NCBI GenBank assembly: GCA_015060245.1
Contig: SUYU01000009.1
Span: 1-64,000, forward strand
Direction of reading: 5' to 3'
DNA: 64,000 nt
DNA from: Bacteroidales bacterium
GTDB lineage: Bacteria > Bacteroidota > Bacteroidia > Bacteroidales > UBA932
Position numbers and translations under genes: made by a program. This document shows, piece after piece, positions 36,951 through 45,317 of this stretch; the first letter of the stretch is position 1; each line of letters begins with the position of its first letter. The notes beneath the pieces were generated by a model. The model saw nothing but the letters and a program-made list of their open reading frames with translations, made no database searches and had not been told where the DNA came from.

Positions 36951-37054
36951 ATAATTGAGTATTAGGTTTGCAATTTTTTAAAATATCCTCCCGCATTTGG
37001 CGTATGCCGTAAGTTTGTGGAGATTGAAAAATCTTGATCTTTTCGGCTGGTTTA

Positions 37055-38248
37055 TCAGCGTTTTGTCTTGGCATTGAGGTCAATGCGCTCTTTGATTGCC
37101 TGTCGGCCCTTGTAATAGTAGAGTACAATTGTGTTCTCCTTTTCAAAATAGAGGGTATTGAGGCACTTCTGTGTCTTGGGGTCAGACGGCTGCTGTTCGC
37201 AGTGAAGAAGCAGGTATTGTTTTGTTCCTTTGTTATAGTTGCAAATTACAGTTGTACCCATAATGTCAAAGAATGCTGCCTTGTTGCTTTTTGAACTCTC
37301 TATGTATTTGTCTTCAAGGAAACGCTGGACAATGGGATGGCTCTGCTCAAGTACGCCAAAGTCGAGCCTTGAGGCGCCTTGCGGGTTATTGTCGTACCAC
37401 CACTGTATTGCCTTTCTTGTCAACTCTTTCTCTTTGTTGAAGGGTTTCAATTGTGTGCTTTTGCCAAAAGACCTCATCAGCCAGTTGATCTGGGGAGTGG
37501 CCATAATTCCGCCTTGGGCCATATCAGCACAACTGCCCTCTATTTCGTTGCCGTTCCTCTCTCCTGCATAGATTGAACTGAAGAGTGTGCCGTCGGTCAT
37601 TGAAACGAGGTTTGAAACAAGTTCAATTCCGTTGTTCTGCCATCCGGTGCGTGGCGCAATTCCCTCTGTATAGTTGAGATGCTGGAAAAACAGATACTTT
37701 TCGCCATCAACAATAACCTCTTCAACATTGGTTTTGCCGCAGAACAGATCATCTGCAGATGCCATGGAAAAGAGTTTGAGCATCTCATCCTGCATATATC
37801 TTGAGGCATTGTTGCTGAAACTCTCCTGCCATTGTCCGGGAGCGGTTTCATCAATTCGCACAATCCGGATTGTGTATGGATCCTCCTTGCCCGGGGCTAT
37901 GGCACCCACAATATACTCCTTGTTGTTTTTTCTTGCGCTCAAGGCAACAAAGTCAACACCTAATACTCCATTGGCAGCAGCGGCAACGTTTTCGCTGAAA
38001 ATCCTGCCGGCCTCCTCCTTTGAGTAGATTGTTGTGTTGTATGATTTGATCAATGAATCCTTCTTTGCCTGTATAGTCGGTGCATACACGGAGTTGGGAT
38101 ACTTCGCAAGGAATTTGTTGAAACTTGTTGTATCTCCTTTTGCTATGGTATTCTTGAAGAGTTTGGTCTCGCCCTTTTTCTGTGCCAGCAATGGGGTAAC
38201 GCAGAGTGATGCGAGTATAATTAGAAAAATTGTCCTGTATTGCTTCAT
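37055..38248 (-). CDS. Secreted protein of unknown function
   Basis: A 397-residue exported protein that I do not recognise. I start it at the ATG 38248, which gives a signal peptide (MKQYRTIFLIILASLCVTPLLAQ); a longer start at 38308 has no support. The mature part begins with a TPR-like helix segment (FNKFLAKYPNSVYAPTIQAKKD), which resembles tetratricopeptide family members, then a globular region with no motif I can name (for example NNPQGASRLDFGVLEQSHPIVQRF spanning about 308-331). It lies between threonine aldolase and gcvH on the same strand, with gaps above 100 bp. Confidence 0.7.
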   Translation of the reverse strand: MKQYRTIFLIILASLCVTPLLAQKKGETKLFKNTIAKGDTTSFNKFLAKYPNSVYAPTIQAKKDSLIKSYNTTIYSKEEAGRIFSENVAAAANGVLGVDFVALSARKNNKEYIVGAIAPGKEDPYTIRIVRIDETAPGQWQESFSNNASRYMQDEMLKLFSMASADDLFCGKTNVEEVIVDGEKYLFFQHLNYTEGIAPRTGWQNNGIELVSNLVSMTDGTLFSSIYAGERNGNEIEGSCADMAQGGIMATPQINWLMRSFGKSTQLKPFNKEKELTRKAIQWWYDNNPQGASRLDFGVLEQSHPIVQRFLEDKYIESSKSNKAAFFDIMGTTVICNYNKGTKQYLLLHCEQQPSDPKTQKCLNTLYFEKENTIVLYYYKGRQAIKERIDLNAKTKR

Positions 38249-38357
38249 GATATATAAATTTTGGTCAATATTCATTTCCTGACAGCCTGCCGTAATACTT
38301 TGGGGCATACTGATTTTTGTAATATTCTGATTATGACGGTTGTTTACTATACAAAGA

Positions 38358-38385
38358 GAGGATGAGTCCTTTACGGGTCATCCTC
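38358..38385 (-). terminator. Probable terminator after gcvH
   Basis: GAGGATGA (38358-38365) pairs with TCATCCTC (38378-38385) around a 12-nt loop, just beyond the gcvH stop on the minus strand. The T tract is weak. Confidence 0.5.
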
Positions 38386-38410
38386 CTTTATGTTTAAATT
38401 CTCCAGTGGA

Positions 38411-38788
38411 TTATTTGCAGATAGCCTCGTAAGCCTCGGCATCCATAAGATCGTCAACCTCTGCAGGGTTTGACATCTCTACTTTAATCATCCAGCCGGC
38501 ACCATAAGGATCTGTATTTACAGACTCAGGAGCACCCTCTAGATCTGCGTTTACCTCAATAACTTTGCCAGAAACAGGCATAAGGGCATCAGCAACGGTC
38601 TTAACGGCCTCAATTGCACCAAAAACTTCACCGGCAGCAAGGTCCTCACCCTCTGTCTGGATATCTACAAATACAATGTCGCCAAGTTGGTCCTGAGCAA
38701 AATCAGAGATACCAACGATTGCAATATTGCCGTCAACTTTAACCCACTCGTGGTCTTTAGAATACTTCAAATTAGCAGGGAAATTCAT
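38411..38788 (-). CDS. gcvH: Glycine cleavage system H protein
   Basis: The lipoyl-carrying shuttle of the glycine cleavage system (P, H, T and L proteins). The 125-residue product has the normal length, with [20 protein letters not shown] near the N-terminus and the lipoylation motif [18 protein letters not shown]; the Lys near residue 63 is the lipoyl site. gcvP and gcvT are not in the window. It lies 63 bp downstream of ruvA on the same strand. Confidence 0.96.
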   Translation of the reverse strand: MNFPANLKYSKDHEWVKVDGNIAIVGISDFAQDQLGDIVFVDIQTEGEDLAAGEVFGAIEAVKTVADALMPVSGKVIEVNADLEGAPESVNTDPYGAGWMIKVEMSNPAEVDDLMDAEAYEAICK

Positions 38789-38851
38789 ATTATTTAAATT
38801 TTAAGTGTTTATAAATTCAGAATATTTCACAAATGTATTAAATAATTTTAA

Positions 38852-39439
38852 TTATAAGCGCTTTAAACTTAATTTTATTAACTCTTCAAGCGAATAATTA
38901 GGATTTTCTTTAATCAGTGCGCCAAGCACCTTTTCAACAGCACTCTTTGTAAAACCCAAAAGTATGAGGGCCGACAGTGCCTCCTCCTTGTTTGCTGTAT
39001 TTGGTCCCGGCAGCAGGCTCTCCACTGCAGTGGCCCCGCCTTTGGTGATTTTGTCCTTCAACTCAATTATGACGCGCTGTGCGGTCTTCAATCCTATGCC
39101 CTTGATGCTCTTTATTCTGTTCACATCTCCGGCAATGATTGCACTCTTTATCTCCTCTTCGGTCATGGATGAGAGCATCATGCGGGCAGTGTTGGGGCCT
39201 ATGCCCGATATCTCTATGAGCATGCAGAACATGGAGCGCTCCTCCTTCTTGTAGAACCCGTACCACAATTCAACATCCTCTCTCAGATGGTGGTAAATAT
39301 AGAGTTTTACGTGGGCAAGACTCTGTATGTCTGCATAAGTCTGAAGGGAAATCTGCAATCTGTAGCCAATTCCGTTGTTCTCAACAACCGCTTCTGTTGG
39401 ACTTACTTCGGCCAATGAACCTTTGATATAATCGTACAT
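38852..39439 (-). CDS. ruvA: Holliday junction DNA-binding protein RuvA
   Basis: The RuvA tetramer binds Holliday junctions and loads the RuvB motor. The 195 residues show the OB-fold start MYDYIKGSLAEVSPTEAVVE, two helix-hairpin-helix motifs (EISGIGPNTARMMLSS near 73 and SIKGIGLKTAQRVIIELKDK near 108), and the C-terminal RuvB-binding three-helix domain (EEALSALILLGFTKSAVEKVL). Typical length. ruvB is at 16.2 kb, so the pair is split as is usual in Bacteroidota. A TAATTTTG -7 box lies 26 bp upstream. Confidence 0.96.
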   Translation of the reverse strand: MYDYIKGSLAEVSPTEAVVENNGIGYRLQISLQTYADIQSLAHVKLYIYHHLREDVELWYGFYKKEERSMFCMLIEISGIGPNTARMMLSSMTEEEIKSAIIAGDVNRIKSIKGIGLKTAQRVIIELKDKITKGGATAVESLLPGPNTANKEEALSALILLGFTKSAVEKVLGALIKENPNYSLEELIKLSLKRL

Positions 39440-39464
39440 TATGAAAATTTTACAACCTGAAATA

Positions 39465-39472
39465 CAAAATTA
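39465..39472 (-). promoter_or_regulatory. -7 box for ruvA
   Basis: TAATTTTG on the minus strand (CAAAATTA on +), 25 nt before the ruvA start. Confidence 0.45.
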
Positions 39473-39527
39473 TGTTTTTTATGTGTAAACAAAAAGCCAT
39501 ATTTAAAAGAAACTTCCTTTAAATTAT

Positions 39528-39535
39528 TATTTTTG
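39528..39535 (+). promoter_or_regulatory. -7 box for sufS cluster
   Basis: TATTTTTG, matching TAnnTTTG, 22 nt before the sufS ATG at 39558. Confidence 0.45.
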
Positions 39536-39557
39536 CAGTTTGATATGGAGTCAAGTT

Positions 39558-40787
39558 ATGAATGCAATTCAGGATATAAGGGATAGAGTGCCTGCATTGG
39601 CCCAGACCGTTTACGGCAAGCCGCTTGTCTATCTTGACAATGCTGCTACAGCGCAGAAGCCTGTGGAGGTAATAGAACTGCTCAACAGAATGAACAGTGC
39701 AACAAATGCCAATGTCCACAGGGCAATGTACAGGCTTAGTGACGAGGCTACAAACCTTTATGAGGGGGCACGCGAGAGGGTGAGGGAGTTCATAAATGCA
39801 CCGGCAAGGGAGAATGTGATTTTTACCAGTGGCGCAACTGCCTCAATAAACCTTGTGGCGAGCAGTTTTTGTGCAAAATACCTCAAGGAGGGAGATTCGG
39901 TCATAGTTACTGAAGATTCGCACCATTCTAACATTGTTCCCTGGCAGTTGGCTTGCGAAAAGGCAGGGGCTTCGCTCAAGGTGCTTCCTATAGATGACAA
40001 CGGAGTGTGGAGTGCGCAGGATATTGTTCCTTTGCTTGATGAGAGGGTCAAGATTGTGGCTGCAACCCATATTTCAAACGTACTTGGCATAATCAGCCCC
40101 ATAAAGGAACTTATAGAGATTGCACATAAGCATGGAGTTCCGGTATTGGTTGACGGAGCCCAGGGAATTGTCCATTCACGTGTTGACGTGCAGGATCTTG
40201 ACTGCGACTTTTATGCATTCTCCGCACATAAGATTTATGGAGAGACCGGCAGTGGAATACTCTACGGCAAGGAGCATTGGCTCGAAGAGATGCCACCATA
40301 CATGGGCGGAGGAGACATGGTAGGAACCGTAACCTTTGCAAAGACTACGTATGCTCCGCTTCCGCTGAAGTTTGAGGCAGGAACACCAAATTTTATCGGC
40401 TCTGCGGCTCTCAAGCCCGCTTTGGATTTTGCATGGGAAATATCTCAGGGCGAGTGCGGCAAGGCAGTTAAGGAGAGTGAAAGGCAGATAATTGCATATA
40501 TGAAGGGTGCGTTGGCAGAGATTGAGGGCGCAGTGCTCTATGGAGACTCACAAAACAGGATACCGCTCTTCTCGTTCAATGTGGAGGGTTGCCATCCCGG
40601 GGACATTGCCCAAATACTTGATAAGATGGGCATAGCGGTAAGGACCGGAATGTTATGTGCCGAGCCGCTCATGGCGCATTTTGGCGTTACAAGCATGGTA
40701 AGGGCTTCATTTGCGCCATACAACACATTGCAGGAGGCTGAGTATTTTATAAGCGGCCTGAAAAGGGCTGTTGCAATGCTCAGGTAG
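39558..40787 (+). CDS. sufS: Cysteine desulfurase SufS
   Basis: A PLP enzyme that takes sulfur from cysteine for Fe-S cluster assembly, passing it as persulfide to SufE encoded next door. The 409-residue product starts MNAIQDIRDRVPALAQTVYG. It has the family start YLDNAATAQKP, the pyridoxal-lysine motif FSAHKIYGETGSGILYGK, and the persulfide cysteine in RTGMLCAEPLMAHFG; the family commonly has RTGHHCAQPLM there. The ATG at 39558 is chosen over a TTG six codons upstream. sufE and sufT follow on the same strand; sufB, sufC and sufD are not in the window. Confidence 0.94.
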   Translation: MNAIQDIRDRVPALAQTVYGKPLVYLDNAATAQKPVEVIELLNRMNSATNANVHRAMYRLSDEATNLYEGARERVREFINAPARENVIFTSGATASINLVASSFCAKYLKEGDSVIVTEDSHHSNIVPWQLACEKAGASLKVLPIDDNGVWSAQDIVPLLDERVKIVAATHISNVLGIISPIKELIEIAHKHGVPVLVDGAQGIVHSRVDVQDLDCDFYAFSAHKIYGETGSGILYGKEHWLEEMPPYMGGGDMVGTVTFAKTTYAPLPLKFEAGTPNFIGSAALKPALDFAWEISQGECGKAVKESERQIIAYMKGALAEIEGAVLYGDSQNRIPLFSFNVEGCHPGDIAQILDKMGIAVRTGMLCAEPLMAHFGVTSMVRASFAPYNTLQEAEYFISGLKRAVAMLR

Positions 40788-40884
40788 CGGCAGCGCCGCA
40801 GTATTTTGAAACGGATGGCGGCAGGAGGCTGAAAAGGGGAAATAATGGTTCCGACAGGCTGTCGGGAGGCAAAATATAATTGAT

Positions 40885-41301
40885 ATGACAATTCAGGAGA
40901 TTGAGAATCAGATTATTGAAGAGTTTTCAATATTTACTGACTGGTTAGACAAATATGAGTATATAATAGAACTTGGCAAGAATGTGCCGGTTATTGAAGA
41001 GGGTGCAAAAAAGGAGGAGAACCTTATCAAGGGGTGTCAGAGCCGCGTTTGGCTCGACTGCTGGCAGGATGACGGCAAACTCTTCTTTGCGGCAGACAGC
41101 GATGCCATAATTACCAAAGGCATTATTTCGCTGCTCATACGCGTGTACAACGGCCAGCGGCCAAAGGATATTCTTGAATCTGACCTTTCATTCATTGATG
41201 CTATAGGACTGCAGGAGAACCTCTCTCCAACACGTGCAAATGGCCTTGTGTCAATGATAAAACAGATCAAGATGTATGCCCTTGCATTTGAAAACAAATA
41301 A
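40885..41301 (+). CDS. sufE: Sulfur acceptor protein SufE
   Basis: SufE accepts persulfide sulfur from SufS and hands it to the SufBCD scaffold. The 138 residues start MTIQEIENQIIEEFSIFTDW and carry the acceptor cysteine in LIKGCQSRVWLDC, near residue 51. The fold-typical C-terminal helix SMIKQIKMYALAFEN is present. Length is usual. It lies 97 bp after sufS, in the order sufS-sufE-sufT-folK. Confidence 0.94.
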   Translation: MTIQEIENQIIEEFSIFTDWLDKYEYIIELGKNVPVIEEGAKKEENLIKGCQSRVWLDCWQDDGKLFFAADSDAIITKGIISLLIRVYNGQRPKDILESDLSFIDAIGLQENLSPTRANGLVSMIKQIKMYALAFENK

Positions 41302-41353
41302 AGGAGCGCTGATATTCAGGTGGAGAAATATTGGATAGCATAATATAAATGAT

Positions 41354-41674
41354 ATGGAGATGAAGAGCATTGAGAGTTTGCAGAGAGATGTCGTAAGGGC
41401 ATTGAGGCAGGTTTATGACCCGGAGATTCCGGTGAATGTATATGATTTGGGACTCATTTACGAGATAAAGATAGATGATGACCACAAAGTCTTCATAAAG
41501 ATGACTCTGACTGCCCCTAACTGTCCTATGGCAGATGATGTGATGGAGCAGGTGAACGAGGCGGTCAAGGATGTACCCGGCGTAACTGATGCTGCAATTG
41601 AGTTGGTGTTTGAGCCGGAGTGGGACCGGAGCCGTATGAGTGAAGAGGCACTTGTTGAACTTGGCTGGCTGTAA
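41354..41674 (+). CDS. sufT: SufT-like Fe-S assembly protein (MIP18/DUF59)
   Basis: A small protein of the MIP18/DUF59 family that helps mature Fe-S proteins. The 106 residues contain YDPEIPVNVYDLGLIYEI and TAPNCPMADDVMEQV, both hallmark segments; the Cys in TAPNCPMAD is the conserved functional cysteine of the family. It lies 52 bp after sufE and ends 1 bp before the folK start, which indicates one transcript. The name sufT is by family; PaaD-like relatives exist, but the suf context favours SufT. Confidence 0.88.
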   Translation: MEMKSIESLQRDVVRALRQVYDPEIPVNVYDLGLIYEIKIDDDHKVFIKMTLTAPNCPMADDVMEQVNEAVKDVPGVTDAAIELVFEPEWDRSRMSEEALVELGWL

Positions 41675-41675
41675 G

Positions 41676-42248
41676 ATGAACAGAGTTTACCTGATGCTTG
41701 GCAGCAATATGGGAGATAGGGCTGCATTGCTTGAGAGCGCCGTTGAGATGCTTGTGGAGCGTCTCATGCCCGATTATCTTGAGGTTGAGGATCTTTGCGA
41801 TGCCGTAAATACATCGGATGTTGTTGAGACTGAACCATGGGGCTTTGACAGTGATGAGAAATTTTTGAACCAGGCTTTCATGATCCTTACAGACAAGGAT
41901 GCCGCACAGGTGCTTGGGACGTGCCAGGAGATAGAGGCGGAACTTGGGCGTGACAGAAATGTTCCTTCTGTTGATGATTCCGGGGAAAGGGTCTATTCAT
42001 CAAGACCGATTGATATAGATATTATCTTCTTTGATTGCGACGGCAAACCTCAGGTAATAGATACCCCTGCCTTGAAGGTGCCGCATCCGCTCATGCATCA
42101 GAGGATGTTTGTTCTGGAACCGCTTTCGCAGATAGCAAAGGATTATGTTCATCCGGGAATGAAAAAGAGTGTGGGGAGGCTCAAAAAGGATCTCAAACGC
42201 GCTTTGAGGAGTCAGGAAAAACCTGAAAAGTATATTGGTAATGATTAA
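41676..42248 (+). CDS. folK: HPPK: hydroxymethyldihydropteridine pyrophosphokinase
   Basis: FolK transfers pyrophosphate to 6-hydroxymethyl-7,8-dihydropterin in folate synthesis. The 190 residues have the signature GSNMGDRAALLESAVE near residue 8, ETEPWGF, and the active-site motif SSRPIDIDIIFFD with PHPLMHQRMFVLEPL downstream. The size is somewhat above the usual 150-170. The excess lies between ELGRDRN and the RPIDIDI motif and in a basic C-terminal tail. The ATG at 41676 is used; an earlier in-frame start would overlap sufT. folP and folB are not here, so this is a stand-alone folK placed in the suf transcript. Confidence 0.93.
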   Translation: MNRVYLMLGSNMGDRAALLESAVEMLVERLMPDYLEVEDLCDAVNTSDVVETEPWGFDSDEKFLNQAFMILTDKDAAQVLGTCQEIEAELGRDRNVPSVDDSGERVYSSRPIDIDIIFFDCDGKPQVIDTPALKVPHPLMHQRMFVLEPLSQIAKDYVHPGMKKSVGRLKKDLKRALRSQEKPEKYIGND

Positions 42249-42262
42249 AAACAGATATAACT

Positions 42263-43804
42263 ATGACACAAGAAGAACTATTTAAAAATTTGATCGCCCA
42301 TACAAAAGAGTATGGATTCATCTTCCCTTCAAGTGAGATTTATGACGGTTTGGGTGCTGTATATGATTACGGCCAGTTGGGAAGCGAGTTGAAGAACAAT
42401 ATCAAGAAGTACTGGTGGGATGCAATGGTAAGGTTGAATGAGAATATTGTTGGTATTGATTCGGCAATTTTCATGCACCCAAGAATCTGGGAGGCTTCAG
42501 GCCATGTTGGTGCTTTCAATGATCCGCTTATCGACAACAAGGATTCAAAGAAGAGATATAGGGCAGATGTGCTTTTGGAGGATTATATTGCAAAACTTGA
42601 GGAGAAGATCAATAAAGATGTTGAGAAGGGCAGGAAGAAGTTCGGAGAGGCTTTTGACGAGGCTCAGTTCCGTGCAACAAATCCTAACGTGTTGAGAAAC
42701 GTGAACAAGATCAATGCCTGCAAGGAGAGAATGGTTGAGGCTTTGAACAAGAATGATTTGGATGCTTTGAAACAACTTATTCTCGATTGCGAGATTGTAT
42801 GTCCTATTTCAGGAACAAAGAACTGGACAGATGTAAGGCAGTTCAACCTTATGTTCAGCACCCAGTTGGGCAGCGTATCAGGTGAGAGCGGTATAATCTA
42901 TTTGAGACCAGAGACTGCGCAGGGTATCTTTGTAAACTACCTTAACGTGCAGAAGACAGGCCGTATGAAACTTCCGTTTGGTATTGCGCAGATTGGAAAA
43001 GCCTTCAGAAATGAGATTGTTGCACGTCAGTTCATCTTTAGAATGAGGGAGTTTGAGCAGATGGAGATGCAGTTCTTCGTTAAACCGGGCGAGGAACTTG
43101 AGTGGTTCGCAAAATGGAAAGAGACACGTTTGAAATGGCATAAGGCAATTGGTATGGGTGAGGAGAACTACAGATACCATGACCATGACAAACTTGCCCA
43201 CTACGCAAATGCAGCAACTGATATTGAGTTCAACTTCCCATTCGGCTTCAAGGAACTTGAGGGTATCCACTCGCGTACAGACTTTGATTTGGGCCGCCAT
43301 CAGGAGTACTCTGGCAAGAAGTTGCAGTATTTTGATCCTGAGAAGGGCGAGAACTATGTTCCGTACGTTATTGAGACCTCAATTGGTGTTGACAGAACAG
43401 TGCTTGCTGTATTGTCGGGAGCATATAAAGAGGAGAAACTTGAGAATGGAGAGGAGAGGGTTGTACTTAAATTCCACCCTGCACTTGCTCCTGTGAAGTT
43501 GGCTGTGTTGCCTTTGGTCAAGAAAGATGGTCTTCCTGAGTTGGCAAGGGAGATTATGGCCGATTTGAAACTTGATTTCAACTGCCAGTATGATGAGAAG
43601 GATTCGATTGGCAAGCGTTATCGCCGTCAGGATGCAATTGGAACACCTTTGTGTATTACAGTTGACCACCAGAGCCTTGAGGACAAGTGTGTTACATTGC
43701 GTGACCGCGATACCATGGCCCAGGAGAGAGTTCCTATTGCCGACCTTTACAGAATAGTGGAGGAGAAGGTAAGCATGAGAAACTTGCTTAAACAGGTAAG
43801 ATAG
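42263..43804 (+). CDS. glyS: Glycyl-tRNA synthetase, single-chain type
   Basis: A class II aminoacyl-tRNA synthetase of the eukaryote/archaeal-like one-subunit kind (as in Bacteroidota and Gram-positives with GlyQS), which charges tRNA-Gly. The 513 residues include the N-terminal start FKNLIAHTKEYGFIFPSSEI and the Gly-AMP pocket motifs YLRPETAQGIFVNY near residue 215. Motif 2 is around FRNEIVARQFIFRMREFEQME, residues about 250-271. The anticodon-binding C-terminal domain starts with LAPVKLAVLPLVKKDGLP. It starts 14 bp after folK, so may share that transcript. It ends at a terminator. Confidence 0.95.
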   Translation: MTQEELFKNLIAHTKEYGFIFPSSEIYDGLGAVYDYGQLGSELKNNIKKYWWDAMVRLNENIVGIDSAIFMHPRIWEASGHVGAFNDPLIDNKDSKKRYRADVLLEDYIAKLEEKINKDVEKGRKKFGEAFDEAQFRATNPNVLRNVNKINACKERMVEALNKNDLDALKQLILDCEIVCPISGTKNWTDVRQFNLMFSTQLGSVSGESGIIYLRPETAQGIFVNYLNVQKTGRMKLPFGIAQIGKAFRNEIVARQFIFRMREFEQMEMQFFVKPGEELEWFAKWKETRLKWHKAIGMGEENYRYHDHDKLAHYANAATDIEFNFPFGFKELEGIHSRTDFDLGRHQEYSGKKLQYFDPEKGENYVPYVIETSIGVDRTVLAVLSGAYKEEKLENGEERVVLKFHPALAPVKLAVLPLVKKDGLPELAREIMADLKLDFNCQYDEKDSIGKRYRRQDAIGTPLCITVDHQSLEDKCVTLRDRDTMAQERVPIADLYRIVEEKVSMRNLLKQVR

Positions 43805-44154
43805 ACTTTTGTGGGTCTGCCCACTTATTGTATTCAATTTATTGGCCCATATGGCGTGCCGGAGTTCACTGGTATGTTGTATGGGTCAATTTTTTTGTCA
43901 ACAACAAGAGGAAAAAGATGCCCCCCTTGCTGCTTTCTGGATGTAATGGATAGTGTAAACAGACATATTGTCCCATAATTGATTGAAAAAGCCATCTGCT
44001 GAAATAATTTTAGAAAAATATGACAAATACTCTTGCAAATTAGAAAAATTATATTTTACTTTGTAATAGTTATTAAATAATAATAATTATAATAACAGAA
44101 GCCCCCTTAAATCCGTTATATAAGTGAATTATTAATTTTTAAAATTTGACAGAT
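43805..44154. other. Intergenic region between glyS and DHOD-like gene
   Basis: Besides the glyS terminator, the 350-bp gap is AT-rich in its right half, with AATAATAATTATAATAA runs. I see no gene, tRNA or exact -7 box. It presumably holds the promoter of the dihydroorotate-dehydrogenase-like gene. Confidence 0.5.
43842..43897 (+). terminator. Terminator after glyS
   Basis: TTGGCCCATA (43842-43851) pairs with TATGGGTCAA (43880-43889, one G-T wobble), followed by seven T. The loop is 28 nt. Confidence 0.65.
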
Positions 44155-45189
44155 ATGACTGACACTACTGTAAATTATGCCGGGTTGAGACTTAAATCTC
44201 CTTTTATTGCAGCAAGCAGTGGCTTTACTGCAGATATTGATAAAATAGTAGCCCTTTCGCGTAGCGGAATAGGTGCCATAGTATTGAAATCTCTCTTTGA
44301 AGAGCAGATAAACAATGAAATAAGTTTCCTTGAGAGCCAGAGTGCCGAGTATACTGAGAATGCCGATTTTCTAAACCATTATGTTCAGGCTTATGCTGTT
44401 GGTAAATACCTCGACCTCATTAAGGAGGCCAAAAGCAAGAGTGATGTGCCTATCATTGCAAGTATCTGCTGTTATACAGTTGGCAACTGGGTCTCTTATG
44501 CACGAGATATGGAGGCTGCAGGAGCAGATGCAATAGAACTCAATATTTATTCAATGCCACTCTCTTCTGATCCATCGTTCATTGGCAAAAGCAGTGATGA
44601 GATTGAAAAAGAGGCTTGCACAATAGTGCAGAGTGTTGCAACCAGTGTGGGGATTCCTGTAATTGTAAAGATTTCTGACCAGTATACCAATCTTTTGGGC
44701 TTTATGGCGCGTCTTAAGGCAAGTGGGGCCCGGGCTGTGGTTCTGTTCAACCGCTTTTATAAGCCTGACATCTCTTTAAAATCAATGAAACTGGTTTCAG
44801 GCAATATGTTCTCATCAAAGAGCGAGTATCTCAAATCTTTACGCTGGATAGCAATTGCATCCGCAAAATTGCAAAGTACATCTTCAAAGCATGATGGCAA
44901 TGGAGTAGTTTCTGCCAATCTGGATTTGAGCGCCTCAACCGGTGTGCATGACGGACAGACTGCAATAAAACTCTTGCTTGCAGGTGCAAAGACCGTACAG
45001 TTGTGCAGCGCACTCTATCAGCAGGGGCCTTTCATTGTGGAGGATTTTGTCGGCCATTTGAAAAAATTCATGAGTGATAAAGGTTTTGACAAAGTCGCAG
45101 ATTTTTGTGGTATGCTCAACTACGCCAATATCTCCAACCCGTCAGGCTTTGAGAGGGTACAGTTCCTTAAGACAGCGGAGCAGTATTGA
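44155..45189 (+). CDS. Dihydroorotate dehydrogenase-like flavoprotein
   Basis: A TIM-barrel FMN enzyme of the dihydroorotate/dihydropyrimidine dehydrogenase group. Related Bacteroides genes are annotated as dihydroorotate-dehydrogenase-like and are distinct from the true PyrD. The 344 residues start MTDTTVNYAGLRLKSPFIAA, with SSGFTADIDKI near 22, AGADAIELNIY near 125, IPVIVKISDQYTN near 168, and STGVHDGQTAIKLLLAGAKT near 262 as the phosphate-binding region. The gene stands alone, with no pyrimidine genes nearby. Whether it oxidises dihydroorotate or another substrate cannot be read here. A TTG three codons upstream is the only alternative start. Confidence 0.85.
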   Translation: MTDTTVNYAGLRLKSPFIAASSGFTADIDKIVALSRSGIGAIVLKSLFEEQINNEISFLESQSAEYTENADFLNHYVQAYAVGKYLDLIKEAKSKSDVPIIASICCYTVGNWVSYARDMEAAGADAIELNIYSMPLSSDPSFIGKSSDEIEKEACTIVQSVATSVGIPVIVKISDQYTNLLGFMARLKASGARAVVLFNRFYKPDISLKSMKLVSGNMFSSKSEYLKSLRWIAIASAKLQSTSSKHDGNGVVSANLDLSASTGVHDGQTAIKLLLAGAKTVQLCSALYQQGPFIVEDFVGHLKKFMSDKGFDKVADFCGMLNYANISNPSGFERVQFLKTAEQY

Positions 45190-45240
45190 TAAAACGCGAA
45201 ACTGCTTGCTTTTATTTGTAAATGAGTTGTTTAATTTAAT

Positions 45241-45270
45241 TTGATTTGTTTGATTTGATTTGATTTGATA
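45241..45270 (+). repeat. TGATT pentanucleotide repeat in promoter of beta-propeller 3
   Basis: Three perfect TGATT units (45251-45265) are flanked by imperfect copies (TTGATTTG, TGATA). The array runs straight into a TACATTTG -7 box at 45269 and itself contains TTTG motifs at the -33 distance. Confidence 0.7.
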
Positions 45271-45276
45271 CATTTG
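45269..45276 (+). promoter_or_regulatory. -7 box for beta-propeller 3
   Basis: TACATTTG, matching TAnnTTTG, 41 nt before the ATG at 45318. TTTG at 45245-45248 lies 20 bp upstream and fits a -33 element. Confidence 0.6.
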
Positions 45277-45317
45277 CCTATGCAGTTTTAATCAAAAATG
45301 ATAAGCATTTGTATAAT

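Noticed and set aside
45231-45276. Assembly error in the pentanucleotide tract
   Set aside because: Cannot be tested here, but the flanks and -7 box are coherent; kept as a real repeat with this caution.
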